From Colwellia sp. (GTDB lineage Bacteria > Pseudomonadota > Gammaproteobacteria > Enterobacterales > Alteromonadaceae): a stretch of 64,000 nt of DNA. The notes below the pieces were generated by a model that was not told the origin of the DNA, did not search any database, and saw only the letters and a list, made by a program, of their open reading frames with translations. Shown here piece after piece: positions 18,578 through 27,009 of this stretch (positions are counted from its first letter, which is position 1; each line of letters begins with the position of its first letter). A program made the translations under genes and the position numbers. Location: the NCBI GenBank assembly GCA_020630795.1, contig JAHDIK010000005.1:134346-198345 (forward strand), given 5' to 3'.

Positions 18578-20158
18578 TTGAATAAATATGATTATATTAT
18601 TGTCGGGTCTGGTGCTGCGGCAACTGTGATAGCAAAAAAAATACTCGAAAAACAACCGCTGACTCGTTTGTTGATGTTAGAAGCTGGCGACAAAATAGCA
18701 TTTAAAGAAAGACGCCATTGGTGGGATTATGTTACGAGTGCATCATCTCCATTACCGTATCAATATACATACGATACACCACAAGAAAATCAATCAACTA
18801 GAGACGAAGACGGAAACCCAACTTGGACGAATGCTGGTGGTCGAGTTAAAAGTTTTGGTGGTTCAACAATGCATTGGGGTGGTTGGGCACTGCGCTTTAA
18901 ACCAGAAGATTTTCAACTGTATAGCAATACTGGTGAAGGTGCTGATTGGCCAATCACGTATGATGATATAGAACCATATTACGCAATGGCTGAAGAATAT
19001 ATGTCGGTATGTGGTGACGAAACGGAAAACTGGCAGCCACGATCAACCCCTTATTCTGTGCCTCCGTTTGAATGGACTGCTGCTGATGGCAACATGATTC
19101 AGGCTTTTGAAGAACTAGGCATTCAACCTGGAAAAATGCCCGTAGCAAGATATAAGCGATGTATGACGACAGGAACCTGTAAATATTGTCCGTATGGCGC
19201 TCGTTTTTCTGCTCAGTATGTGTTGCATGACTTAGTTGAAAACCCTGCATACAGTAACTTTACCGTGCAAACTCAATCGGTAGTTACGAAAATATTGATG
19301 TCTAGCAAAGAGCAAGTTGATGGCGTTGAATTTGTATTACGTGATCAAACAACTAAAAATAACGTGTATGCAGACAAGGTTATATTGTGTGCAGGTGCTT
19401 ATGAAGTGCCTAAATTATTGATGGCGTCTGTAAGTGATTACTGGCCGTCGGGTATCGGAAATGACTTTGACATGGTTGGTCGCCATATTGTTACGCATTC
19501 TATGCTTGAAGTGACTGGTAGAGCTGAGTCGAACCCTCAAGGATTGTGGCAGGAATACGACTTTCCAACATTAATGTCTAGAACGTTTGATACACCTGAA
19601 ATGCAAAAAGTAGGTAAATTGTTTTTGTTCAAAGACAGAACAAGACCGAAAGTTGATATAGCTAAGTTAATGATAGAGGGCAAATCAAAAAAAGAAATTG
19701 ATGAAATTATTCAAGGGCCTACTGAATATAAAATACAAGCGTTTATGGAAGAAGTTGGTCGATTCGAAAACCGTATTTCAATTGGTGAAGGTAAAGATAA
19801 ATTTGGTTTGCCTCTAACAAAAATTGAATACTCACGAAGCGCGTCAGACGAAGAAAGAAGCGATAAACATATTGAGTTTTTAAAAACCATAATTGAAACA
19901 ATGGGCCTTACGGTTACTAAAACCTATAAGCAAACACCACGTGGCGACCATACTACGGGCACATGCAGAATGTCGGCGGAAGAAACTGATGGTGTGGTTG
20001 ATAGAAACTTAAAAGTACATCGTACGAACAATTTATATATTTGTTCTAATGGTGTATTTGCATCGAATAGCGCGGTAAACCCCACATTAACGTTAACCGC
20101 ACTTGCGCATAGATTAGCTGCTCATTTAAACCAAACGATAGAGACTCAAAATGTTTGA
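18578..20158 (+). CDS. GMC-family FAD-dependent dehydrogenase with predicted Fe-S motif
   Basis: A 526-residue flavoprotein. The FAD dinucleotide fold is YDYIIVGSGAAATVIAKKIL (4-23) with the acidic ribose ligand in LLMLEAGD (Glu35), then GGSTMHWGGWALRF (95-107). The active-site pair typical of GMC alcohol/sugar dehydrogenases is His458 (GDHTTGTCRM) and Asn501 (NPTLT). Cys195, Cys201 and Cys204 in CMTTGTCKYCPYGAR resemble the cysteine cluster that holds a 3Fe-4S centre in FAD-dependent glucose dehydrogenase. The TTG start lies directly after the preceding stop, with GAGGG 7 bases upstream. No signal peptide is visible. The substrate, probably a sugar or alcohol, is not predictable. It overlaps the next gene by 8 bases. 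Confidence 0.88.
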   Translation: MNKYDYIIVGSGAAATVIAKKILEKQPLTRLLMLEAGDKIAFKERRHWWDYVTSASSPLPYQYTYDTPQENQSTRDEDGNPTWTNAGGRVKSFGGSTMHWGGWALRFKPEDFQLYSNTGEGADWPITYDDIEPYYAMAEEYMSVCGDETENWQPRSTPYSVPPFEWTAADGNMIQAFEELGIQPGKMPVARYKRCMTTGTCKYCPYGARFSAQYVLHDLVENPAYSNFTVQTQSVVTKILMSSKEQVDGVEFVLRDQTTKNNVYADKVILCAGAYEVPKLLMASVSDYWPSGIGNDFDMVGRHIVTHSMLEVTGRAESNPQGLWQEYDFPTLMSRTFDTPEMQKVGKLFLFKDRTRPKVDIAKLMIEGKSKKEIDEIIQGPTEYKIQAFMEEVGRFENRISIGEGKDKFGLPLTKIEYSRSASDEERSDKHIEFLKTIIETMGLTVTKTYKQTPRGDHTTGTCRMSAEETDGVVDRNLKVHRTNNLYICSNGVFASNSAVNPTLTLTALAHRLAAHLNQTIETQNV

Positions 20159-21230
20159 TACGCTTCGCGAAAAAATTCATGAACATAAACACGACTTACA
20201 GCGACTTTTTGATCACGCTAAGCATTTAATTAAACATGAGATTGATGAACATTCTTATGAAGCTAATTTAACGCTTCTCAAAACTCTGCTACAAAATGCA
20301 ATTACGCTTGAATTTGCCACTATGCCTCCCTACTTAATGGCGCTATGGTCAATTAAAGATGAGCGAGACCCCATTGCGTATTCTTTACGTGAAATTATTC
20401 ATGAAGAAATGATTCATATGTCGTTTGCGTGCAACATGCTTGCTTCGTTAGGCGGCTCACCACAAATAAAAAATCAAATACCAGTATACCCAGGGAAACT
20501 TCCTGCGGGCGTTCATCCTGATTTAACCGTTAAACTATCGGGGCTAAATGACGAATCTATTGCAAGCTTTATGGAAATTGAAATGCCTGAGCATGTGGTA
20601 ACTATTAGCGGAGAAACGATAGATGCATGCTCTACAGACCACAGCACAGTAGGTGAACTTTACGATCATATTTTGCAACTGTTTGAACGACTCAAACCTG
20701 AAATGACGCTGGATAAACAAGTGTCTGGTCCGTTAGCGATATATACGGTTGATAGCGTGAAAAAGGTCAGGTATGCAATCGATATGATAAAAACGCAAGG
20801 TGAAGGTTCTCATAGTAATACACCTGCAGATACGGGTATGGATGACCTCGCGCATTTCTATCGCTTTTGGGAAATGCAAAAATGTAAAAAAATACGTCAA
20901 TGCGAGCAAACAAAAGACTTTATTTTTGCTGAAGATATTGCGTTTCCAGACGTTTGGCCAGTAGATGATATTCCTGAGGGAGGCTACAAGCAGGAAGAAG
21001 TGAGTGAATCCGTTTGGGCGCTAATGGAAAAATTTGATGAAACTTATACCCAAATGGTTGGGAAACTTGATAGCGCATGGAATGGTGGTGGTCAGGGAGA
21101 CATTATTCGCGCGCATGAATTAATGTTTAAATTACGAGAATATGCAAGACCACTCATGGCAATACCTATTCCTAATTCAAATAAACATTACGGTCCCTGT
21201 TTTAGGCGTGCAGAAGTAGCTCGTACATAA
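20151..21230 (+). CDS. VioB/RebD-type ferritin-like domain protein
   Basis: 359 residues with a ferritin-like four-helix domain of the kind found in VioB-related iminophenyl-pyruvate dimer synthases. Seen: LEFATMPPYLMALWSI (ligand Glu54), EEMIHMSFACNMLASLGGSP (Glu85/Glu86, His89), FMEIEMPEH (Glu142/144), then GEGSHS (Glu218) and DDLAHFYRFWEM (His235). These are the expected carboxylate and histidine ligands of a di-iron or haem site. VioB itself is about 1000 residues, so this is the stand-alone domain form. It overlaps the dehydrogenase gene by 8 bases and is surely translated with it. Acting as electron acceptor or oxygenase on the dehydrogenase product is inference. Confidence 0.78.
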   Translation: MFDTLREKIHEHKHDLQRLFDHAKHLIKHEIDEHSYEANLTLLKTLLQNAITLEFATMPPYLMALWSIKDERDPIAYSLREIIHEEMIHMSFACNMLASLGGSPQIKNQIPVYPGKLPAGVHPDLTVKLSGLNDESIASFMEIEMPEHVVTISGETIDACSTDHSTVGELYDHILQLFERLKPEMTLDKQVSGPLAIYTVDSVKKVRYAIDMIKTQGEGSHSNTPADTGMDDLAHFYRFWEMQKCKKIRQCEQTKDFIFAEDIAFPDVWPVDDIPEGGYKQEEVSESVWALMEKFDETYTQMVGKLDSAWNGGGQGDIIRAHELMFKLREYARPLMAIPIPNSNKHYGPCFRRAEVART

Positions 21231-21260
21231 ACCGTTATTACACATACATAAGGATTTATT

Positions 21261-21872
21261 ATGGGATTTAAGGTAGAGATTAATTCAATTCTTCGTTCAG
21301 ATGATTACCCATCAATAGAGCGAGGCAAGCAGTACAGTTTTACCAAACAAGGTAGCCGTGTTTTTTTTGATAGTATTCCAGTGTGGCTTACCAAAAAAGA
21401 TTGGACCGCTCAGGCTGAAATTAGCATTATTAGTCAAACACTTGAAAACAATACGCTTAAAGGCGTTTTTCGTGTTGATTATATTTATGAAGATGCTGAG
21501 CAAAAAGCGATTACCGATATATTTGTACGAATGTATGGTGGCTTAAGTGACCCGTTTATTTATTTGTTGTCGTCTCAAAAAGAATACCAACAAGCGTTAT
21601 CAACGGGGTCGTTAATTCGAGATTCTATTGAAGAAGAAGGGTTTATTCACGCATCACCTAAGAGCCAGCTCACAAGAATTGCTAATAAATACTATACAGC
21701 TACCGAAGAACCGCTTATTTTAGTGGTCGACAAAAGCAAAGTTACTTCGCAAATTAAATGGGAACCCGCTACAGGCGGTTTGTATCCTCATATTTATGGA
21801 CCATTGAATACTGATGCTATTGTAGAAGCACAACCAATTACACTAAACGACAACGGTAAATACGCGTTATAG
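21261..21872 (+). CDS. DUF952-domain protein with extra N-terminal domain
   Basis: 203 residues. The C-terminal part (about 98-193) matches DUF952: IYLLSSQKEY, EEGFIHASPKSQLTRIANKYY, LILVVDKSKV, KWEPATGGLYPHIYGPLNTDAIV. As I recall, DUF952 is grouped with the ADP-ribosyltransferase-like fold, but no activity is established. Most DUF952 proteins are about 110 residues; here a beta-rich domain of about 95 residues (FKVEINSILRSDDYPS to FVRMYGG) that I do not recognise precedes it. It starts 30 bases after the ferritin-like gene with AAGGA upstream, so it belongs to the same operon. No signal peptide. Confidence 0.75.
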   Translation: MGFKVEINSILRSDDYPSIERGKQYSFTKQGSRVFFDSIPVWLTKKDWTAQAEISIISQTLENNTLKGVFRVDYIYEDAEQKAITDIFVRMYGGLSDPFIYLLSSQKEYQQALSTGSLIRDSIEEEGFIHASPKSQLTRIANKYYTATEEPLILVVDKSKVTSQIKWEPATGGLYPHIYGPLNTDAIVEAQPITLNDNGKYAL

Positions 21873-21932
21873 TTGTTAGTGTTTTATCGCACTTAATTAC
21901 CTAACACACGACCCCACACAAGGTGTTAACTA

Positions 21933-23906
21933 ATGGAAAACAATGAGAAGCTTGTATCTCTCTTAAAGGGCATTTTAAACACCTCGCCTGATCTTATTTT
22001 TGCGAAAGATACGTCTTTTGCTTATATCGCATGTAACGACGCATTTGCCGACCTTATAAATAAAAAACCTGAAGATATTATTGGGTTTACAGACGAAGAA
22101 ATTTTTGAAAATAATGAAAAAATATCGCGACTCAGAACCGTTGACGAAAAAATTCTAACAGAGCGAAATAATATTCGTGTAGAAGAGTGGGCAACATACC
22201 CTTGTGGTAAAAGAGTATTGTTAGATACCTTAAAATCCCCTTTTTATAACGATGATGGCAAGTTGATCGGATTAATTGGCGTGTGCCGAGATATCACCGA
22301 AAAATTAGAGGCGGAACAAGCGCTTAAGCTAGCGAAAGAAAAAGCAGAAACCGCCACTGCCGCAAAGTCTGACTTTTTAGCGCGTATGAGTCATGAAATT
22401 CGTACGCCAATGAATGCGGTTATTGGCTTAAGCCATATCATGTTAAGAACAGAGCTAAGTGCCGAGCAACAAGATTACGTATCTAAAATTTTGAGCTCGG
22501 GCGAATCACTCTTGAACTTGATAAACGACATACTTGATTTTTCAAAAATAGAGGCGGGTAAGCTGGCGATTGAGCATACGCCATTTGATTTACCTGAGTT
22601 GGTAAGTCGCTCCGTTAACCTAAACGCAATGACAGCCCACACCAAAGGGTTAGAACTTGTCACCTCAGTAGATCCTGAAATTCCTCATTTATTAATGGGT
22701 GACCCACTTAGGCTTCAACAAATTATTGTGAATTTGATGAGCAACGGGGTGAAATTCACCGAAAAAGGCTTTGTCTTTTTAGGTGTTACCATTAAAGAAC
22801 GTAAAGATGACACATTAACATTAATGTATGAGGTAACTGACTCAGGCATTGGTATGTCTGAGCAGCAGCAAAAAGACTTATTTGATTCATTTAATCAGGC
22901 AGACGATTCTATTACACGAAAATATGGCGGCACAGGGTTAGGGCTTACAATTTCTAAGCAGTTGACTGAACTTATGGGAGGCGAAATTTGGTTAAGCAGT
23001 ACGCCTGACGTAGGTAGCTCATTTTACTTTACTACAGAAGTAAAAATTAGTTCAGCGTCATCATGTAACGCATATGGATCGCCTCAAAGCTTTTCTCACC
23101 TCAAGGTATTAATTGTAGATGATATTCCGTTAGCAAGAGCTGTGCTTGCTAATACGCTGGAAGAATGTGGTATTGAAGCAGAGCAGTCAGACAACGGTGC
23201 TGACGCCATTAACAAAGTAAAAGAAGCGCATATTTCGGACCACCCTTTTGACTTGGTATTGATGGACTGGAAAATGCCAGATATGGACGGCATTGAAGTG
23301 TCAAAGCGTATCAATGAATTGTCGTTACTTAATTCGCCCCATATCTTAATGGTATCGGCCTACGATAAAGATGCCGCTAAGTTTAAAGCACAAAATCACA
23401 ATGTCGAAATTCATCGATTTTTAGAAAAGCCTGTTAATCATCAAGCTATTTTTAATGCACTGAATGATATTTGCCACGCCCATAAACCTACGGAACAGAC
23501 AGTTGAAAAAGGCGTAGTAGAGCTTGACGGCATACCTGATTTTTCGTCGGCACGCATACTGTTAGTTGAAGACGATACAATGAATCAACTTGTAGCAACA
23601 ACCTTTTTAGCTGATACCAACGCGCATGTGGAAGTAGCGGAAGACGGTTTACAAGCCATAGATAAAATAAGAGACAACTCATACGACTTAGTGTTAATGG
23701 ATATACAAATGCCGAATATGGATGGCTTAACGGCAACTCAATTGATTAGAGCTGAGTTACAAACCACCATGCCTATCATTGCAATGACAGCTCACGCAAT
23801 GGAGCAAGATGTAGAAAAAAGTATGGCGGTTGGAATGAATGAGCATATTACAAAACCAATAGAACCTAAGGATTTGTATACTGTTTTATATAAGTATTTA
23901 AAGTAA
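21933..23906 (+). CDS. Soluble PAS hybrid histidine kinase with two receiver domains
   Basis: 657 residues without any transmembrane segment. Order: PAS domain (about 8-125, PDLIFAKDTSFAYIACND), short coiled coil, HisKA with phospho-His154 (FLARMSHEIRTPMN), HATPase_c (N box NLMSNGVKFT about 267-276, G1 DSGIGM 303-308, G2 GGTGLGL 332-338), REC1 (about 390-512, Asp445 in LVLMDWKMPD) and REC2 (about 540-655, Asp590 in LVLMDIQMPN). It begins 60 bases after the DUF952 gene with no obvious terminator between them. A PAS domain in a cytoplasmic kinase often senses redox state or a small ligand. The Hpt protein and the REC-GGDEF protein that follow complete the relay. Confidence 0.94.
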   Translation: MENNEKLVSLLKGILNTSPDLIFAKDTSFAYIACNDAFADLINKKPEDIIGFTDEEIFENNEKISRLRTVDEKILTERNNIRVEEWATYPCGKRVLLDTLKSPFYNDDGKLIGLIGVCRDITEKLEAEQALKLAKEKAETATAAKSDFLARMSHEIRTPMNAVIGLSHIMLRTELSAEQQDYVSKILSSGESLLNLINDILDFSKIEAGKLAIEHTPFDLPELVSRSVNLNAMTAHTKGLELVTSVDPEIPHLLMGDPLRLQQIIVNLMSNGVKFTEKGFVFLGVTIKERKDDTLTLMYEVTDSGIGMSEQQQKDLFDSFNQADDSITRKYGGTGLGLTISKQLTELMGGEIWLSSTPDVGSSFYFTTEVKISSASSCNAYGSPQSFSHLKVLIVDDIPLARAVLANTLEECGIEAEQSDNGADAINKVKEAHISDHPFDLVLMDWKMPDMDGIEVSKRINELSLLNSPHILMVSAYDKDAAKFKAQNHNVEIHRFLEKPVNHQAIFNALNDICHAHKPTEQTVEKGVVELDGIPDFSSARILLVEDDTMNQLVATTFLADTNAHVEVAEDGLQAIDKIRDNSYDLVLMDIQMPNMDGLTATQLIRAELQTTMPIIAMTAHAMEQDVEKSMAVGMNEHITKPIEPKDLYTVLYKYLK

Positions 23907-23939
23907 ACAATAGAAATAACTGCGGAACCAATAAAAATA

Positions 23940-24563
23940 ATGACGAATGCCATCAAGCAATTCAAGGATGTTGAGCTGTTTAAAGAAATATCTGCAATAG
24001 AGCTGGAGCGAGCTATTGTAAACATGGGCGGAAAAGAAAGCCTTTACCTAAGCTTAATAACCAACTTTTATAACGCGCAAGTGAATATAAAATCTACAAT
24101 TGATGAGCTATATAACGATGAGAATTGGGAGCAACTTTACCGCGTCGTTCACACGTTAAAAACAAACACAGCTTATATTGGTGCTTTCGTGCTTTCTGAG
24201 ATGTGTGGTCAGGTAGAAACACAGCTCGAAGATAAAGATTACTCAGGAACGTTGATAACAGCTTTAGCTAAGCAGCTAGGTAACTTAATCAACGACTTAA
24301 CTAACTGTTTGCCGACTGATGATCAAAAAGAAGAAAATCATATTAGTAAAGGCGCTTTAGATACGCTATTACTTACTATTAGAACCTTGCTATCAAAATC
24401 AAGTCTTGATGTTGAAACACGACTGCCGTCACTACAAGCGATGGCAAAAAACAGCTCGTTTGAACAAGATATTACAAAGCTCGTAACCTTAATTTTGAAT
24501 GTTGAATACGAAAAAGCGCTCCCTTTAATTGATGAGATTTTGGTAAAAGTTAATGAACAATAA
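23940..24563 (+). CDS. Histidine phosphotransfer (Hpt) protein
   Basis: 207 residues. The N-terminal half (about 20-120) is an Hpt four-helix domain with the phospho-acceptor His71 in RVVHTLKTNTAYIGA, where the usual HxLKG has Thr in place of Gly. The C-terminal half (about 125-207) is helical and not recognised. It probably carries the phosphoryl group from REC2 of the upstream kinase to the receiver of the next protein. It starts 33 bases after the kinase gene and overlaps the next gene by 11 bases. I saw no clear Shine-Dalgarno sequence; translational coupling is likely. Confidence 0.85.
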   Translation: MTNAIKQFKDVELFKEISAIELERAIVNMGGKESLYLSLITNFYNAQVNIKSTIDELYNDENWEQLYRVVHTLKTNTAYIGAFVLSEMCGQVETQLEDKDYSGTLITALAKQLGNLINDLTNCLPTDDQKEENHISKGALDTLLLTIRTLLSKSSLDVETRLPSLQAMAKNSSFEQDITKLVTLILNVEYEKALPLIDEILVKVNEQ

Positions 24564-25455
24564 CGACATTCAAAAAATTCTAATTATTGATGACGATAAA
24601 ACGAACCTTAGTATTCTTAGTCAAATTCTTGAGGGCAGCGCGCAAATTATATTAGCGATAAGTGGGCAACAGGGAATAGAAAAAGCGATTGAGTTTCAGC
24701 CCGATCTTATTCTGTTAGATGTAACCATGCCTGACATGGATGGTTTTGAAGTGATTACTCGTTTTAAAAACGACGCGTTAATATCATCTATTCCTGTCAT
24801 TTTTGTGACGGGGAAAAATGATAATAACCATGAAGAAAAAGGCCTGAAACTTGGGGCGGCTGACTATATCTACAAACCGTTTAATATTGAAATACTAAAA
24901 GCACGCATTAGCCTACATTTACAATTAGCTCGCCAACGTAAAATGCTGGAAACCTTGGCTAATATCGACTCACTTACCGCTATAGCTAATCGCCGTTTGT
25001 ACAATGAAGTGGCTGAAAAAGAATGGAAATCGTCTGCTAGAACGGCAGCGCCATTGTCGCTCGCGATGATCGACATAGACTATTTTAAGTTGTTTAACGA
25101 CCACTACGGGCATGCGCTTGGCGACGATGTATTAAAACAAGTAGCGGGTGCTATTGATAAATGTTGTTCGCGCCCGAGAGATTTTGTTGCACGATATGGT
25201 GGTGAAGAGTTTGTTGTTGTATTACCCGATACGGACAAAGAGGGCGCTCAAAAAATATTTGAAGCGTGTAGAGCGGCCGTTGAAACGCTGCAAATATCTC
25301 ACGAAAAAGCGCTGAATAACGATATTGTAACGATTAGCCTTGGTGCTGTAACGACTGTGCCTAAAGAGTCTGACTGTTTTGATGCTTTTGTAAAAATAGC
25401 GGATGACAAGTTGTATTTAGCGAAGGAAAAAGGACGTAATTGCGTCGTTTGGTAA
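24553..25455 (+). CDS. REC-GGDEF diguanylate cyclase
   Basis: 300 residues: receiver domain (about 6-125, Asp56 in LILLDVTMPDMDG) and GGDEF domain (about 132-300). The cyclase appears active: DIDYFKLFND carries the metal Asp, the signature is GGEEF (216-220), and the product-inhibition site RPRD (207-210) is 5 residues ahead of it. Output is therefore cyclic di-GMP under control of the upstream kinase/Hpt pair. It overlaps the Hpt gene and is the last gene before a strong bidirectional terminator. Confidence 0.94.
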   Translation: MNNNDIQKILIIDDDKTNLSILSQILEGSAQIILAISGQQGIEKAIEFQPDLILLDVTMPDMDGFEVITRFKNDALISSIPVIFVTGKNDNNHEEKGLKLGAADYIYKPFNIEILKARISLHLQLARQRKMLETLANIDSLTAIANRRLYNEVAEKEWKSSARTAAPLSLAMIDIDYFKLFNDHYGHALGDDVLKQVAGAIDKCCSRPRDFVARYGGEEFVVVLPDTDKEGAQKIFEACRAAVETLQISHEKALNNDIVTISLGAVTTVPKESDCFDAFVKIADDKLYLAKEKGRNCVVW

Positions 25456-25485
25456 GTTTTACGTTATAGATTTTTTCATTAAAAA

Positions 25486-25514
25486 AGCCGAATACGTTAT
25501 GTATTCGGCTTTTT
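25486..25514. terminator. Bidirectional rho-independent terminator
   Basis: Ten-base-pair perfect stem AGCCGAATAC / GTATTCGGCT (25486-25495 and 25501-25510) with a 5-base loop, flanked by A run and T run. It lies between the diguanylate cyclase (plus) and the aminotransferase (minus) and can serve both. Confidence 0.9.
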
Positions 25515-25540
25515 ATTAAGTTATTAGCTAAGACGATTTG

Positions 25541-26728
25541 TTAAAGAACTTTCGCGATAGACTCTGCTAAGTAATCAACGTTAGTTGGTGAAATACCTGC
25601 AATACTCATGCGGCTTGAACCAACCATATATACGCTGTATTCGTCTTGTAACTGTTGTACTTGCTCAGGAGTAATACCTAGGAAAGAGAACATACCTTTT
25701 TGGTTAGCAATAAAGCTAAAGTCTCTTGTTACACCTTTTTCGATAAGCTTATCAACAATCACTTTACGGTTACCATTAATACGGTTACGCATTTCAGCAA
25801 GTTCGGTATACCATTCTTGCGTTAATTCTTCTGAACCTAAAATGGTTTCTACAACGGCAGCACCGTGTGCTGGCGGCATTGAATAAATAGTACGTGCAAC
25901 GCCTAATACTACTGATAAAGCGATATCTGCAGTCGCAGGTGTTTCACCAATAACAGTACAAGCGCCAATACGTTCGCGGTATAAACCAAAGTTTTTAGAA
26001 CATGAGCTACATAAAATCATGTTGTCTACTGTTTCGGCCATTAAGCGAACACCGTAAGCATCTTCTTCTAAACCGTCACCAAAACCTTGGTAAGCCATAT
26101 CAATTAATGGCGTGAAGCCTACATCTTTAGCTACTTGCACAACTTGCTGCCATTGTTCTTTTGATAAATCCATACCTGATGGGTTATGACAACATGCGTG
26201 TAGTAAAACAAAATCATCTGGAGAAACTTGTTTTAAGGCATTTAACATACCGTCAAAGTCTAATGTTTTGTTTTCGTAGTCATAGTAAGGGTACTCTTGA
26301 ATATCAAGCCCCGATTCTGAGAATGTCCCTTTATGGTTTGCCCATGTAGGGTTAGACAACCAGATTTTTGCACCAGACTTACATCGAGCAATAAACTCAC
26401 CTGCTACGCGTAATGCACCTGTACCACCAGGAGTTGAAACAGTTCTCGCACGGTTCTCGTTAAGTACTTTATGATCGCCAAAAATTAACGATGTCATTCT
26501 TTCATTAAATGCAGCTGAACCTGTACCGCCAATGTATGTTTTTGTCAGCTCGTTTTCTAAACGAAATTTCTCAGCTTTTTTAACGCAATTTAAAATGGTG
26601 GTGTCACCAGCTTCGTTTTTATATACACCTACACCCAAATCAATTTTTAGCGGATTTTCATCAGCACGATACTTAATAGATAAACCTAAAATAGGATCTG
26701 CTGGTAAAGCTTTTAAGCGACCAAACAT
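25541..26728 (-). CDS. Aspartate/aromatic amino acid aminotransferase (class I)
   Basis: 395 residues of the AspC/TyrB group of fold-type I PLP enzymes, moving the amino group between aspartate or aromatic amino acids and 2-oxoglutarate. The N-terminus (MFGRLKALPADPILGLSIKYRADENPLKIDLGVGVYKNEAG) and YIGGTGSAAFNERM are typical. The PLP lysine lies in SCSKNFGLYRERIGA, LLHACCHNPSGMD holds the cofactor Asn, and the substrate Arg is in GSSRMSIAGI. The sequence alone does not separate AspC from TyrB activity. Single gene flanked by terminators. Confidence 0.9.
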   Translation of the reverse strand: MFGRLKALPADPILGLSIKYRADENPLKIDLGVGVYKNEAGDTTILNCVKKAEKFRLENELTKTYIGGTGSAAFNERMTSLIFGDHKVLNENRARTVSTPGGTGALRVAGEFIARCKSGAKIWLSNPTWANHKGTFSESGLDIQEYPYYDYENKTLDFDGMLNALKQVSPDDFVLLHACCHNPSGMDLSKEQWQQVVQVAKDVGFTPLIDMAYQGFGDGLEEDAYGVRLMAETVDNMILCSSCSKNFGLYRERIGACTVIGETPATADIALSVVLGVARTIYSMPPAHGAAVVETILGSEELTQEWYTELAEMRNRINGNRKVIVDKLIEKGVTRDFSFIANQKGMFSFLGITPEQVQQLQDEYSVYMVGSSRMSIAGISPTNVDYLAESIAKVL

Positions 26729-26859
26729 GGCTCAATTTACCTTCTGTACAAGTGGTGGGAATTAACTAAATTACACTATTACAAAATAGTTAAAAACATC
26801 CCAAGAAATAATATGGCAAGGATACCTACAACGGTAGTAAAATTAAAGAGCAGAGACAA

Positions 26860-26887
26860 AAAAACGAGCAATTTCTCGCTCGTTTTT
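26860..26887. terminator. Hairpin terminator downstream of the DUF445 gene
   Basis: Stem AAAAACGAGC / GCTCGTTTTT (26860-26869 and 26878-26887) with an 8-base loop; T-rich on both strands. It lies 122 bases beyond the stop of the minus-strand DUF445 gene, its likely user. The remainder of 26729-27009 shows no gene. Confidence 0.7.
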
Positions 26888-27009
26888 ACATTATTTATTC
26901 AATTATTGAGAATAATTATTTAAATGCTGCTGGATGCTCTTATTACTTTCAGTATTCGATAAGTAACTTGTTTTGCAAATCCATGTATGTTGATAGCTTT
27001 TAGAACGCC

